Shown in pieces: positions 55,669-64,000 of a stretch of 64,000 nt of DNA. Every line of letters starts with the position of its first letter. Positions within the stretch are counted from its first letter, which is position 1. Made by a program: the position numbers and the translations under genes. The stretch comes from Sinobacterium norvegicum (GTDB taxonomy: Bacteria > Pseudomonadota > Gammaproteobacteria > Pseudomonadales > Sinobacteriaceae). Location: contig NZ_CAKLPX010000001.1 in NCBI RefSeq assembly GCF_923077115.1, positions 1,054,001 through 1,118,000 on the forward strand, written 5' to 3'. The notes below the pieces were generated by a model. That model had not been told where the DNA came from. It saw only the letters and a program-made list of their open reading frames with translations, and ran no database searches.

Positions 55669-56955
55669 TTACGCCGTTTCTTGTACCGGCTTAGACGTCG
55701 CATTGATGTCTTTGGCGTGGTCGTGATCTAGCTCACCCTCACTGCCGGCGACAATCGTTACAACAGCGGCATCACCAACCACGTTGGCTGAGGTACAGAC
55801 CATGTCGTTGATACGGTCAACAGCGGCAACAATGGCCAATGCTTCGATGGGCAGACCAAATTGCTGAATCAATACAGCAATCATCACCACAGCACCGCCG
55901 GGTACACCACCAACACCGACAGACATGAAGCAGACCGTCGCACCGATGGTAATCAGTTCAGCCGGAGACAGCGTCACACCGTAGGCATTGGTGGCAAAGA
56001 CCGCGGCAACCGCGATGTAGATGGCTGCACCCGACATATTGATGGTGGCACCCAGTGGCACGCCAAAACCGGCCAAGGCTTTAGAAACCCCAAATTTTTC
56101 AACCAGCGTACGTGTGGTCACAGGGATGGTGGCGTTGGAAGAGGCGGTCGACAATGAAAACAATACCTGTTCCCGAGTCTTGGCACGGAACACCGATGGC
56201 TTAATACCAGTAAACATCCAGACGGCCAGTGGGTACACGATCAAAATCCAGGCAAACAGGATGGAGACAACAATGGCAACATAACCGGCCACCGAGATAA
56301 TAGAGTCCATCTCAAGAGTGGCACCAAGATTAATCATCAAGGCAAACACACCGTATGGCGCAAGATTCATTACCATGGTAATCAGACGCATCATAATGTC
56401 GTTGGCCATGGCAAAACCGCTCTGTGCAGGCTTGGCGTAATCACCCAATGACTTAATGGCAATCGCAACAACAATGGCCATAAAGATAATCTGCAGCATA
56501 TCACCGCTGGCAAAGGCAGCAATCGGATTGTCAGGAATAATATTCACAATCATCTGCCCCACATTGGGCAAACCCTGCTCGGTTAATGCAGAGGCACCGG
56601 CACCGGCTTCACCGAGGTTGGCGCCAGAGCCTGGTTGCAAGATGTAGGCAATAACCATGGCCACAACAACCGCTAACACGGTGTTAGCAAAATAGAGACC
56701 CGATATCTTACCGCCGAGGCGGCCTAGCTGCGAGGTGCTATCCAATTCACAAATACCGGCAACAATAGAGACAAAGACTAACGGCACAACCATTAATTTA
56801 ATCAAAGAAACAAACATGGTTCCGACGGCTGAGGCTGTTCCAACAAGGTACTCATCAAAGATGGGAATACCGGCGAGCATATATTGGATGATAGAACCTA
56901 GGATAAGGCCGCTGACCAAACCAATAAAAATCTTATGCGAGAGTGATTTTTTCAT
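55669..56955 (-). CDS. Dicarboxylate/amino acid:cation symporter (DAACS family, GltP/DctA-like)
   Basis: A 428-residue inner membrane symporter. It begins LSHKIFIGLVSGLILG and has LIKLMVVPLVFVSIVAGI, LFSLSTASSNATIPVTTRTLVEKFGVSKALAGFGVPLGATINMSGAAIY and VPGGAVVMIAVLIQQFGLPIEALAIVAAVDRINDMVCTSANVVGDA. These include the serine-rich reentrant loop and the substrate-binding D-R-x-x-D-M-x-x-T-x-x-N-V motif. C4-dicarboxylates, glutamate/aspartate or Ser/Thr are possible substrates; the kbl-tdh threonine genes next door make an amino acid plausible. It ends in an Asp/His-containing tail. Confidence 0.92.
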   Translation of the reverse strand: MKKSLSHKIFIGLVSGLILGSIIQYMLAGIPIFDEYLVGTASAVGTMFVSLIKLMVVPLVFVSIVAGICELDSTSQLGRLGGKISGLYFANTVLAVVVAMVIAYILQPGSGANLGEAGAGASALTEQGLPNVGQMIVNIIPDNPIAAFASGDMLQIIFMAIVVAIAIKSLGDYAKPAQSGFAMANDIMMRLITMVMNLAPYGVFALMINLGATLEMDSIISVAGYVAIVVSILFAWILIVYPLAVWMFTGIKPSVFRAKTREQVLFSLSTASSNATIPVTTRTLVEKFGVSKALAGFGVPLGATINMSGAAIYIAVAAVFATNAYGVTLSPAELITIGATVCFMSVGVGGVPGGAVVMIAVLIQQFGLPIEALAIVAAVDRINDMVCTSANVVGDAAVVTIVAGSEGELDHDHAKDINATSKPVQETA

Positions 56956-57366
56956 ATATGTATCCTGACACGCTGTTATCGTTTAGAGACAATTTAAAAC
57001 ACAGACGGCATTCATGTTTGGAATGTCGTCTGTATTTTTGCAGCCGGTGTTATAGCAGCCTCAAAACTACAGCGAATGATTCACATCAATTTTTTACGAG
57101 TCAATCCCCATATGTTGCTAAAATTTTAGGTAGTAACACTTATTCGTTACTCAACGAAACTAGTGTTTCTCAAATAAAGTTTTTATTCGGTAACACTCTT
57201 GTTTTTGTATACATTCACCCTTTATTTTCTCTTTACGCTAAAAAAATGATTTAGCGCAACACTGCTAGCAAGTAATCATATTGGCCTTTCTGCTAAGCTT
57301 AATTACACTACTTCTCGGCATGCCCAACTGCTCCCAGTACTTTCTAAAAATTTATGAGAGGCCGCT
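56956..57366. other. AT-rich intergenic region upstream of kbl
   Basis: A 411-base gap between divergent symporter and kbl genes. It contains small inverted repeats: AGTAAC-N8-GTTACT (57132-57151) and GAAAC-TAGT-GTTTC (57156-57169). The kbl ribosome site GAGAGG is at 57356-57361. A 103-codon frame crossing it (56943-57254) has no plausible protein character. Confidence 0.5.
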
Positions 57367-58563
57367 ATGGCTAAGCAATTATTGCAACAATTATCCGACC
57401 AACTTGTTGAACTAAAAGAGCTCGGCCTCTATAAAAGTGAGCGTGTTATCACCACCCAGCAGCAGGCCGAAATTAAGACTATTGAAGGAAAGTCGGTATT
57501 AAATTTCTGCGCTAACAACTATTTAGGTTTGGCCAATTCAGCAGAGCTGATTGCTGCTGGCAAGGCTGGACTGGAAAAAGACGGCTACGGTTTAGCCTCT
57601 GTCCGTTTTATCTGCGGCACGCAAGAAGTTCACAAACAACTCGAGAACAGAATCAGTGACTTCCTGCAGATGGACGACACTATTCTTTACTCCAGCTGTT
57701 TTGATGCCAATGCCGGTTTATTCGAAACCATTCTCGGCGCCGAAGATGCCATCATCTCAGACTCACTCAATCACGCCTCAATCATCGACGGTGTTCGTCT
57801 TTGTAAAGCAAAACGCTTCCGCTATGCCAACAACAACATGGCGGAACTCGAACAACAACTTATTGCCGCCGATGAGGCCGGTGCCCGTCACAAGCTGATC
57901 GCCACCGATGGCGTTTTTTCTATGGACGGCATCATCGCCGACCTCTCGGCTATTTGTGATCTCGCCGATCAATACAACGCCCTGGTCATGGTCGATGATT
58001 CCCACGCCGTCGGTTTTGTCGGTACCAATGGTAAGGGGTCGCCCGAGCACTGTGGCGTGCTCGATCGGGTCGACATCATCACCGGCACCCTCGGTAAGGC
58101 GCTCGGCGGTGCCTCCGGTGGCTACACCTCTGCCCGCGGCCCTATTGTCGAATGGCTACGCCAGCGCTCGCGACCCTATTTATTTTCTAATACGTTGGCG
58201 CCAGTGATTGCTAATGCCTCTCTTACCGTGCTCGACATCATCGATAACGGTAACGCGCTAAGAGACAAACTCAATAACAATGCCGAGTACTTCCGCAGCG
58301 AAATGACCAAGGTCGGCTTCACCCTTGCTGGCTGTGGCCACCCCATTGTGCCGGTCATGCTCGGCGAGGCCACCGTCGCCTCTGAGTTTGCCGAGCGCAT
58401 GCTGGCCGAGGGTATCTATGTCATCGCCTTCAGTTTCCCGGTAGTCCCCCAAGGTCAGGCTCGTATCCGTACCCAGATGTCTGCTGCGCATTCACTGGCC
58501 GATATCGACAAGGCCGTCGCCGCCTTTATCAAGGTTGGTCGTGCGATGAACATTATTCAATAG
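57367..58563 (+). CDS. kbl: Glycine C-acetyltransferase (2-amino-3-ketobutyrate CoA ligase)
   Basis: A 398-residue PLP enzyme of the alpha-oxoamine synthase family that cleaves 2-amino-3-ketobutyrate with CoA to glycine and acetyl-CoA. It has [51 protein letters not shown] and the PLP lysine in [17 protein letters not shown]. Length equals E. coli Kbl (398). tdh starts nine bases downstream, forming the two-step threonine to glycine pathway. Confidence 0.96.
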   Translation: MAKQLLQQLSDQLVELKELGLYKSERVITTQQQAEIKTIEGKSVLNFCANNYLGLANSAELIAAGKAGLEKDGYGLASVRFICGTQEVHKQLENRISDFLQMDDTILYSSCFDANAGLFETILGAEDAIISDSLNHASIIDGVRLCKAKRFRYANNNMAELEQQLIAADEAGARHKLIATDGVFSMDGIIADLSAICDLADQYNALVMVDDSHAVGFVGTNGKGSPEHCGVLDRVDIITGTLGKALGGASGGYTSARGPIVEWLRQRSRPYLFSNTLAPVIANASLTVLDIIDNGNALRDKLNNNAEYFRSEMTKVGFTLAGCGHPIVPVMLGEATVASEFAERMLAEGIYVIAFSFPVVPQGQARIRTQMSAAHSLADIDKAVAAFIKVGRAMNIIQ

Positions 58564-58572
58564 GAGGCTGTA

Positions 58573-59610
58573 ATGACGGCAACAATGAAAACCCTGGCCA
58601 AGAGCCGAGGTGAAAAAGGCATTTGGCTTGAACAGCGCCCCATCCCCGACTGTGGTCACAATGATATTAAGATCAAAATTACTAAGACAGCTATCTGCGG
58701 TACAGATATGCATATCTATCACTGGGACGAATGGTCACAAAAAACCATTCCACTGGGCATGCATGTCGGCCACGAGTTCGTTGGCACCATTGTCGAAATA
58801 GGCCAAGAAGTAAAAGGATTAAGTATAGGTCAGCGAGTATCCGGCGAGGGCCACATTACCTGCGGTCACTGCCGCAACTGTCGCGCCGGTCGTCGTCATT
58901 TGTGCAATAACACCGTCGGCGTCGGTGTTAACCGCGAGGGGGCCTTTGCCGAATATCTAGTCATTCCAGCCGCTAACGCCTTCCCCATACCCGATGATAT
59001 CAGCGACGACTTGGCTGCTATTTTCGACCCCTATGGCAACGCCGTGCACACTGCTCTTTCCTTCGACATGACCGGCGAGGATGTATTGATTACCGGTGCC
59101 GGACCAATTGGCATCATGGCTGTCGCCATCTGTAAGCACATCGGTGCCCGCCATGTAATCATCACCGACGTCAACGAATATCGCCTTGATTTGGCCCGTC
59201 AAATGGGTGCCACCCGTGCGATCAATGTGGCTGAGGAAAACCTCAGCGACGCGATGCAAGACATTGGTATGGTCGAGGGCTTCGACGTGGGTTTAGAAAT
59301 GTCCGGCAACGACCAAGCCTTCGAGCAGATGCTGGCGACCATGAATTACGGCGGCAAGATTTCGCTGCTGGGTATCCCGTCGGCAAACACGGTCATCGAC
59401 TGGAATATGGTAATATTCAAGGGTTTGATTATTAAGGGGATTTATGGGAGAGAGATGTACGAAACCTGGTACAAAATGGCTGCAATGATTCAATCTGGGC
59501 TGGACCTTACCCCCATCATCACCCACCATTTTAAGGTTGATGACTTTCAGCAGGGCTTCGATATCATGGCATCGGGGCAGAGCGGCAAGGTAATCTTAGA
59601 CTGGCGCTAG
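58573..59610 (+). CDS. tdh: L-threonine 3-dehydrogenase
   Basis: A 345-residue zinc alcohol dehydrogenase family enzyme oxidising threonine to 2-amino-3-ketobutyrate with NAD+. Catalytic zinc residues occur in [14 protein letters not shown] and GHEFVG; the structural zinc site is [15 protein letters not shown]; the NAD motif is [18 protein letters not shown]. Typical Tdh segments follow ([33 protein letters not shown]). It shares an operon with kbl and is followed by a terminator. Confidence 0.96.
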   Translation: MTATMKTLAKSRGEKGIWLEQRPIPDCGHNDIKIKITKTAICGTDMHIYHWDEWSQKTIPLGMHVGHEFVGTIVEIGQEVKGLSIGQRVSGEGHITCGHCRNCRAGRRHLCNNTVGVGVNREGAFAEYLVIPAANAFPIPDDISDDLAAIFDPYGNAVHTALSFDMTGEDVLITGAGPIGIMAVAICKHIGARHVIITDVNEYRLDLARQMGATRAINVAEENLSDAMQDIGMVEGFDVGLEMSGNDQAFEQMLATMNYGGKISLLGIPSANTVIDWNMVIFKGLIIKGIYGREMYETWYKMAAMIQSGLDLTPIITHHFKVDDFQQGFDIMASGQSGKVILDWR

Positions 59611-59632
59611 GGCTGGCCACAACGCGCTCATT

Positions 59633-59667
59633 AACAACAGCGCCTGAGCGCTGTTGTTATCATTTTT
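59633..59667. terminator. Terminator after tdh
   Basis: An 11-base perfect stem (AACAACAGCGC / GCGCTGTTGTT, loop CTGA) followed by ATCATTTTTC, 22 bases after the tdh stop. Confidence 0.8.
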
Positions 59668-59675
59668 CAACCGTA

Positions 59676-59837
59676 TTACACCATGCCCGAAACAAGACAA
59701 AAAGTACCCAGCATCATACAGCCGGCGACAAGAATCGGATCTGAATTTAAACGCTTATGCATACAGGTATAAATAACCGCACTGCCTATTAACGCCAGGC
59801 CGGCAACAACAACAAAAATATGCGCCAACAACATCAT
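59676..59837 (-). CDS. Small two-helix membrane protein (53 residues)
   Basis: A 53-codon gene: MMLLAHIFVVVAGLALIG begins the first membrane span, a short basic loop contains CMHKRLNSDP, and a second span ends CLVSGMV. GGAAG lies five bases before the ATG pair. The hydrophobic pattern, positive loop and ribosome site support a real small membrane protein, convergent with tdh. Unknown function; no family recognised. Confidence 0.5.
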   Translation of the reverse strand: MMLLAHIFVVVAGLALIGSAVIYTCMHKRLNSDPILVAGCMMLGTFCLVSGMV

Positions 59838-59995
59838 AGCTACTTCCATTTATTTGTTATTATGTCAGGGATTAATTGCCACCGTAGGTGAGTTGTTAGG
59901 CAATAGCAAGCCTGTCATTCATTCGCTACATTATCGTGGTTTAATACGTTACACTAGGCTCATTGTTTTCACTTTTCGCTACCAACTGTAACATT

Positions 59996-60589
59996 ATGTC
60001 GACTGTCTTTATTCTCGAAAATCAATACGGCCAATACCTGAACAAACAGGGTGAGTGGCTGTTGCCTGTGGCAATTAAAACTCTTTATTCTACGGTACAC
60101 AAAGATGAAGCGCTCAATACCCTGGTAGAAAACAACAGTCAGAATGTCACTTTGCGCGTTAAAATTATCGCCGTCGAGTGCGACGAAAAAGGCCGCCCTA
60201 TACTGCCCGAGCGCAGAGATGATTTCGAGTTATTACCGGGCAGTCAAGCGGCTGAAGAGAACACTGAAGCCGAGGCTGGCGAGCAAGCCGTCAACGACAG
60301 CCAGGCTGTTATTTTTGCCAACGAAGAGGCAACGAACAAGCCCTATAGTATCGATAGCGGCCTGCCGACAGCCGCCGAAATACTGCAGCGACAGCAGGCA
60401 GAGCAAGCTAGCAACATCAATACCCTTGCTGATATTAACCACCGTTTCAACCAGCGTGACGAAAGCCCGCCGCTGCCAACAGATAACCTATCCGAGCCGG
60501 CATTGAGTGACGAGCAACAGGCTATGTTAGATAGAATGCTGGCGCAGCAAAATCAATTGCTGGCCGACAAAGACACTGATCAAGATTAA
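59996..60589 (+). CDS. Hypothetical acidic protein
   Basis: A 197-residue protein starting at ATG 59996. The N-terminal 75 residues form a compact predicted domain (VFILENQYGQYLNKQGEWL, KTLYSTVHKDEALNTLVENNSQN, VTLRVKIIAVECDEKGRPILPE). The rest is acidic, Gln/Glu/Asp-rich and probably disordered, with a helical SDEQQAMLDRMLAQQNQLL near the end. No signal peptide or membrane span. The first part somewhat resembles proteins of unknown function in related bacteria; no function assigned. Confidence 0.65.
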   Translation: MSTVFILENQYGQYLNKQGEWLLPVAIKTLYSTVHKDEALNTLVENNSQNVTLRVKIIAVECDEKGRPILPERRDDFELLPGSQAAEENTEAEAGEQAVNDSQAVIFANEEATNKPYSIDSGLPTAAEILQRQQAEQASNINTLADINHRFNQRDESPPLPTDNLSEPALSDEQQAMLDRMLAQQNQLLADKDTDQD

Positions 60590-60640
60590 TCATCGAGGGG
60601 ATGTGAACCACCCCCTGCAAAGGCTTGAAACCGGCGTAAC

Positions 60641-61768
60641 CTAGCCAACCATCGCCTCACCGGCGGCAATTCTTTTGCCTAATCGAGCCAGTGTCGAGGC
60701 ACTGGAACCCAGTGTTAACTCGATATGTCGAGCCCACAGACAGTAGCGCCACAGCGGGTAATCTTTATCAATACCAATACCGCCGTGCAGGTGCTGCGAT
60801 GCATAGCTAACACGGTGACCTACATCGCCAGCCCAAACCTTAGCAATATCGACCTCAACACCGGCATCGTCTTCGGTTTCCAGCAACGATGCCGCCTGAT
60901 AAGTCGTCAGCTTCAAGCATTCAACATCGATAAAGCTGTTAGCGGCACGGTGTCCCACCGCCTGAAAAGTGGCGACAGGAACCCCGAACTGTTTACGCTC
61001 TGCGGTGTATGAGGCGGTCATCCGCATCGATTTATCGCTGATACCAACCTGCATCGCCGCATAGGCAGTTATTGTTCGCTGAGACAGCCAGTCCATCACC
61101 ACCGCACCGCCACTGCGCGCCAGTACATCCGCGCCATCGACCACAACATTTTCCAGCGTCATTTCGAACTGCGGCTCGCCACTGGTTACCTTCAGACGTT
61201 CGAGGCTGACACCTTCAGCTTTCGGGTTGACCAACAACACAGCAACCTCATCGCCGACGGCGACAGAAACCAAGATACGATCAGCCTTATCGGCAAAGGG
61301 TACGGCTGTTTTAATGCCATTAATGACAAAACCACCGCCGCTTTTCTCCGCCCTAGTGACAGGTGCGGCTGGGTCTTCTCCGCCAATCTCCATCAAGGCC
61401 GCCGACAGCAGACTGCTGCCATTGATTAAATTCGGCAACAATCTATTTTTTTGCTCGTCACTCCCAAAGTGCTGAATCGGTAAACCGGCACTGACCAGGG
61501 CGGGAATCACCGGCACCGGCGCGACGGTACGCCCTACTTCTTCGATAAAGAAACACAGCTCAGTAAAGTCGAAGCCCATGCCGCCATTATTCTCTGCGAT
61601 AGCGACACCGAGCAAACCCGCCTCGGCCAACTTGGCCCACAACGGCTCATCGAAACGATATTGCTGCTGATCTACCTCGGCTAAACGCTCAGTACTAACC
61701 TCCTCAGTGAGGATTTGGCGTGCTAGGTTTTGCACATCTTTTTGTTGTTCTGAAAATGAAAAATCCAT
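60641..61768 (-). CDS. Acyl-CoA dehydrogenase, smaller subunit type
   Basis: A 375-residue FAD-dependent acyl-CoA dehydrogenase. The N-terminal helical domain is FSFSEQQKDVQNLARQILTEEVS; middle domain SAALMEIGGEDPAAPVTRAEKSGGGFVINGIKTAVPFA; C-terminal helices AERKQFGVPVATFQAVGHRAANSFIDVECLKLTTYQA and HLHGGIGIDKDYPLWRY. It follows another such gene by nine bases on the same strand. Adjacent unequal pairs often form alpha2beta2 heterotetramers for steroid or branched acyl-CoA thioesters (ChsE/FadE type), where one subunit supplies the catalytic residue. The usual catalytic glutamate is not obvious here. Confidence 0.9.
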   Translation of the reverse strand: MDFSFSEQQKDVQNLARQILTEEVSTERLAEVDQQQYRFDEPLWAKLAEAGLLGVAIAENNGGMGFDFTELCFFIEEVGRTVAPVPVIPALVSAGLPIQHFGSDEQKNRLLPNLINGSSLLSAALMEIGGEDPAAPVTRAEKSGGGFVINGIKTAVPFADKADRILVSVAVGDEVAVLLVNPKAEGVSLERLKVTSGEPQFEMTLENVVVDGADVLARSGGAVVMDWLSQRTITAYAAMQVGISDKSMRMTASYTAERKQFGVPVATFQAVGHRAANSFIDVECLKLTTYQAASLLETEDDAGVEVDIAKVWAGDVGHRVSYASQHLHGGIGIDKDYPLWRYCLWARHIELTLGSSASTLARLGKRIAAGEAMVG

Positions 61769-61777
61769 AATAACCTC

Positions 61778-62965
61778 CTAGCGTGCCGCACGCGGCATCC
61801 ATAGACCCGCAGCAGAAATGATATCTCGTTGAATCTCGTTAGTGCCACCACCGAAGGTGATGATCGAGGCGGTCCGGTACATCATTTCTAAGCGCCCACG
61901 TATTTGTACCGTCTTTGAATCCAGATGTTCATTGGCCACCTGGCCGAGCACTTCGGCCAACAAACGGTAGGCCTCGATAAAGAACTCTGTGCCATAGACT
62001 TTTGCGGCAGAGGCATCCGCCATATCGAGGGTGCCGTTGGTCATCGCCCAAGCCTGCTTGTAGCACATCAACTTTAACGCCTCGATGCCTGTTCTCACCT
62101 TGGCCAAATTCATTTGCACCCAAGGCTCATCAATAATGCGCTTGCCGCTGTTATAGCAATTGTCGTTAGCCCAGGTAATTATTTCATTAAGCAACTGCGA
62201 AACTGGACCACAGTTGACCAGGCTGAGACGCTCCCGGTTAAGCTGGCTGGTAATCAACTTCCAGCCACCATCAACCTCGCCCACCAAGTGGTCGGCTGGC
62301 ACTCGAACATTATCGTAATAGGTGGTATTGGTCGTCACATCACCCAGCGTGTGAATCGGCGTACGGCTGTAGCCTTCTGCATCTGTCGGCAGCAAAAAGA
62401 TTGAAATGCCCTTATGCTTTTTCTGCTCTGGGTCGCTATTGGTCCGCGCCGCAATCCACACATAATCGGCGTGCTGAGCCAGTGAGGTGAAAATCTTTTG
62501 CCCCTTGATCACCCACTCATCACCGTCTCGGGTTGCCGTGGTAGTCAACGCCGCCAAGTCAGTACCGGCACCGGGCTCAGAGTAAGCAATCGTCATAATC
62601 GACTTGCCACTGAGAATTCGCGGCACCATTAAATCGCGCATTCTCGGTGTCGCATTGGCTGCTAAGATCGGACCAACAGACTCGGTGGTGAGAAAGGGAA
62701 AGGGGAAACCCGTGCGCATCACCTCCTCAATAAAAATCATCTGTTCGAGCTCGGTCATACCCCGGCCGCCCATCTCCTTCGACCAGCCGACACCAATCCA
62801 ACCGTCTTTGCCCAGCTTGTCCATGGCCTGCCAAAACAACGGACCCCCACCCTCTCCTGGGGTGGCATCCACCTCTGCACGCAGCTCAGGTGTCATCAAC
62901 TCTGCAAAATAGGCACGCAGCTCTGCTCTCAGCGCCGCCTGCTCGGGAGTAAACTCGACTTTCAT
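61778..62965 (-). CDS. Acyl-CoA dehydrogenase, larger subunit type
   Basis: A 395-residue acyl-CoA dehydrogenase: EFTPEQAALRAELRAYFAELM at the N-terminus, GVGWSKEMGGRGMTELEQMIFIEE, the flavin-contact ITYSEPGAGTDLAALTTTA-type segment (MTIAYSEPGAGTDLA), QKIFTSLAQHADYVWIAART, and the C-terminal SIITFGGGTNEIQRDIISAAGL. It is the first of two adjacent acyl-CoA dehydrogenase genes. With the zinc-ribbon/OB-fold and thiolase-like genes divergently upstream, it fits a steroid or isoprenoid side-chain beta-oxidation cluster. Confidence 0.92.
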   Translation of the reverse strand: MKVEFTPEQAALRAELRAYFAELMTPELRAEVDATPGEGGGPLFWQAMDKLGKDGWIGVGWSKEMGGRGMTELEQMIFIEEVMRTGFPFPFLTTESVGPILAANATPRMRDLMVPRILSGKSIMTIAYSEPGAGTDLAALTTTATRDGDEWVIKGQKIFTSLAQHADYVWIAARTNSDPEQKKHKGISIFLLPTDAEGYSRTPIHTLGDVTTNTTYYDNVRVPADHLVGEVDGGWKLITSQLNRERLSLVNCGPVSQLLNEIITWANDNCYNSGKRIIDEPWVQMNLAKVRTGIEALKLMCYKQAWAMTNGTLDMADASAAKVYGTEFFIEAYRLLAEVLGQVANEHLDSKTVQIRGRLEMMYRTASIITFGGGTNEIQRDIISAAGLWMPRAAR

Positions 62966-63335
62966 AACAACTCCATTATTATATGAAATAAAATTCTTTT
63001 ATTTCATCTGGTTATACCATTTTTTATTGTTTCATCGGGCTATAGAAGCCCTGTCGTAATCGATGATTTTCTGATCCTATGATTGAAAATAAGTGCCGTT
63101 AGAACAATAGCAAAATAGGTCAACTTGACTGTCAAAATTGCACAGCGGTCAATCGAGTGTCAGGCTCTGCAAAAGCAGTAGCCCATTTGTATTAAAAAGC
63201 CGACATAATAGCGGGACTAATGACACTGCTGATTGAAGTCTTTAAGACACTAGGTGTACTCTAGCAGGCAATATAAATAGACCCATTATTCAACCTGCTC
63301 TGCTTTCAGGCTAGGCACTCTCAACGGAGATATTC
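62966..63335. other. Divergent promoter region of the acyl-CoA cluster
   Basis: A 370-base AT-rich region between divergent catabolic operons. It contains overlapping inverted half sites GTCAA-C-TTGAC and TTGAC-T-GTCAA (63119-63135), a likely operator. No gene seen. Confidence 0.5.
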
Positions 63336-63779
63336 ATGAGCACAAAACCGCAAGTTGCCGCCATCGAAGGCTGGTATACGATGGATGCCGACAATCCACA
63401 TCTGATCGGCACCTGCTGTAAAGAGTGCGGCACCTACTATTTCCCAAAGCTGGCCACCTATTGCAAAAACCCAGCCTGCGAAAGTGAGAGCTTTGATGAG
63501 GTTGAACTCAGCCGCACCGGTAAGGTTTGGTCCTATACAAACGCCTGCTACAAGCCACCGGAGCCCTTTGTGGCCGCCGAGCCTTTCGCACCCTATGCCA
63601 TCGCCGCTGTCGAGCTCGACAAAGAGAAGATGATTATTCTCGGCCAAGCCATCGAAGGGGTCGAAGTCGCCGACTTGAAAGTCGGCATGGAGGTCGAGCT
63701 GGTACTCGAAACCTTATACCAAGACGAAGAAGCTGACAGGCTAACCTGGAAGTGGAAACCCGTAGCAAACCCCGCTTAA
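63336..63779 (+). CDS. Zn-ribbon/OB-fold protein (DUF35 family, ChsH2/acyl-CoA-binding type)
   Basis: A 147-residue protein with a rubredoxin-like zinc ribbon (CCKECGTYYFPKLATYCKNPACESES, four cysteines) followed by an OB fold (SRTGKVWSYTNACYKPPEPF ... FAPYAIAAVELDKEKMIILGQAIEG). DUF35 proteins pair with thiolase-like lipid-transfer proteins (Ltp2) or fuse to MaoC hydratases in steroid side-chain removal. Its stop is 22 bases before a thiolase-like gene, which supports such a partnership. Confidence 0.9.
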   Translation: MSTKPQVAAIEGWYTMDADNPHLIGTCCKECGTYYFPKLATYCKNPACESESFDEVELSRTGKVWSYTNACYKPPEPFVAAEPFAPYAIAAVELDKEKMIILGQAIEGVEVADLKVGMEVELVLETLYQDEEADRLTWKWKPVANPA

Positions 63780-63801
63780 TTGACGTTGATAGGAATTTAT
63801 A

Positions 63802-64000
63802 ATGAGTGATGAAATTGCCATTCTCGGCGTAGGCATGCACCAATGGGGCAAATGGGGCCGCAACTTTACCGAATACGGTGTTAAGGCTGCTCGCGATGCG
63901 ATCAAAGATGCCGGTATCGACTGGAAAGAGGTTCAATTTGTTTCTGGTGCCGCCACCATGCGTTGCGGCTATCCTGGCTATGTTGCCGGCGCCACCTTTG
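63802..64000 (+). CDS. Thiolase-like/lipid-transfer protein (Ltp2-type), N-terminal part
   Basis: Only the first 66 codons are in the window. ATG 63802 follows AGGA by eight bases. It begins MSDEIAILGVGMHQWGKWG, continues YGVKAARDAIKDAGIDWKEVQFV and ends in a region ATMRCGYPGYVAG, matching the start of thiolase-superfamily lipid-transfer proteins partnered with DUF35 proteins. Ltp2-type proteins act as retro-aldolases or thiolases in steroid degradation. Confidence 0.8.
   Translation, partial: MSDEIAILGVGMHQWGKWGRNFTEYGVKAARDAIKDAGIDWKEVQFVSGAATMRCGYPGYVAGATF

Noticed and set aside
56943..57254. 103-codon frame upstream of kbl
   Set aside because: Overlaps the start of the symporter gene and an AT-rich promoter region; no protein-like features or ribosome site.
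63119..63135. Same operator as the tetR-fadH palindromes
   Set aside because: The half sites are similar (TTGAC/GTCAA) but the spacing differs (11 versus 13 bases), so a common regulator is not supported by sequence alone.

Overview
The window looks like chromosomal DNA from a free-living marine-type gammaproteobacterium. Four things point that way: cbb3 oxidase maturation genes beside hemN and an FNR/ANR regulator, several TonB-dependent receptors, the FadH type of dienoyl-CoA reductase, and the start of a steroid/acyl-CoA catabolic cluster. The resemblance is to Cellvibrionales/Spongiibacteraceae-like genomes, but this is inferred from gene content only; no rRNA or other phylogenetic marker is present. 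Most genes have moderate GC. One stretch (about 28.5-31.2 kb) is clearly AT-richer and looks acquired.

Layout: (1) 0-6 kb, microaerobic respiration: the end of the CcoI copper ATPase, ccoS, a SafE-like membrane protein with a Met-Asp-His tail, ompW, hemN and fnr/anr. (2) 6-22.5 kb, nutrient uptake: an orphan TonB receptor; a FecI/FecR/STN-type TonB receptor signalling unit; an Opp/Dpp peptide ABC operon whose OppC carries an extra FN3-like periplasmic insertion; and a DUF885 hydrolase. (3) 22.6-28.4 kb: a small lysozyme-like protein, an SDR, a zinc-type (ZnuD-like) TonB receptor with His/Asp-rich loops preceded by a small His-rich protein, and an Ask_Ect-type aspartokinase. (4) 28.45-31.4 kb: an AT-rich island with at least two attC-like sites, a SIMPL-domain cassette and a YdjM-like membrane protein cassette. 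No integrase is present, so it is a CALIN-like cassette cluster. Imperfect direct repeats border it.

(5) 31.4-41.9 kb: NnrU-like protein, YegS-like lipid kinase, NAD(P)-binding protein, a run of small conserved genes (SnoaL-like, DUF2237, NrtS, Trp-rich TIGR02450), a PHB-depolymerase-like esterase, GltS, a candidate small RNA with its own terminator, a two-domain fasciclin lipoprotein and a 7TMR-DISM hybrid histidine kinase. (6) 42-45.8 kb: csdA-csdE and tcdA (csdL), the sulfur-transfer/ct6A tRNA set, with a tandem-duplicated secreted retropepsin-like protein between them. (7) 45.8-48.7 kb: a TetR regulator divergent from fadH, with two TTGACA-type palindromes in the shared promoter.

(8) 48.7-59.9 kb: pyrBI, argF, msrA, a LysR regulator, a lipoprotein, an ACR3 arsenite permease behind an ArsR-like palindrome, a CPXCG zinc protein, a DAACS symporter, kbl-tdh for threonine catabolism, and a 53-residue membrane protein. 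(9) 60-64 kb: a hypothetical protein, then two adjacent acyl-CoA dehydrogenases divergent from a zinc-ribbon/OB-fold protein and a truncated thiolase/lipid-transfer protein. This last set resembles steroid side-chain degradation modules.

No tRNA, rRNA, CRISPR array, insertion sequence or prophage was recognised. Where the longest reading frame begins with a weak or implausible start, the start given here was chosen from ribosome binding sites and family length.
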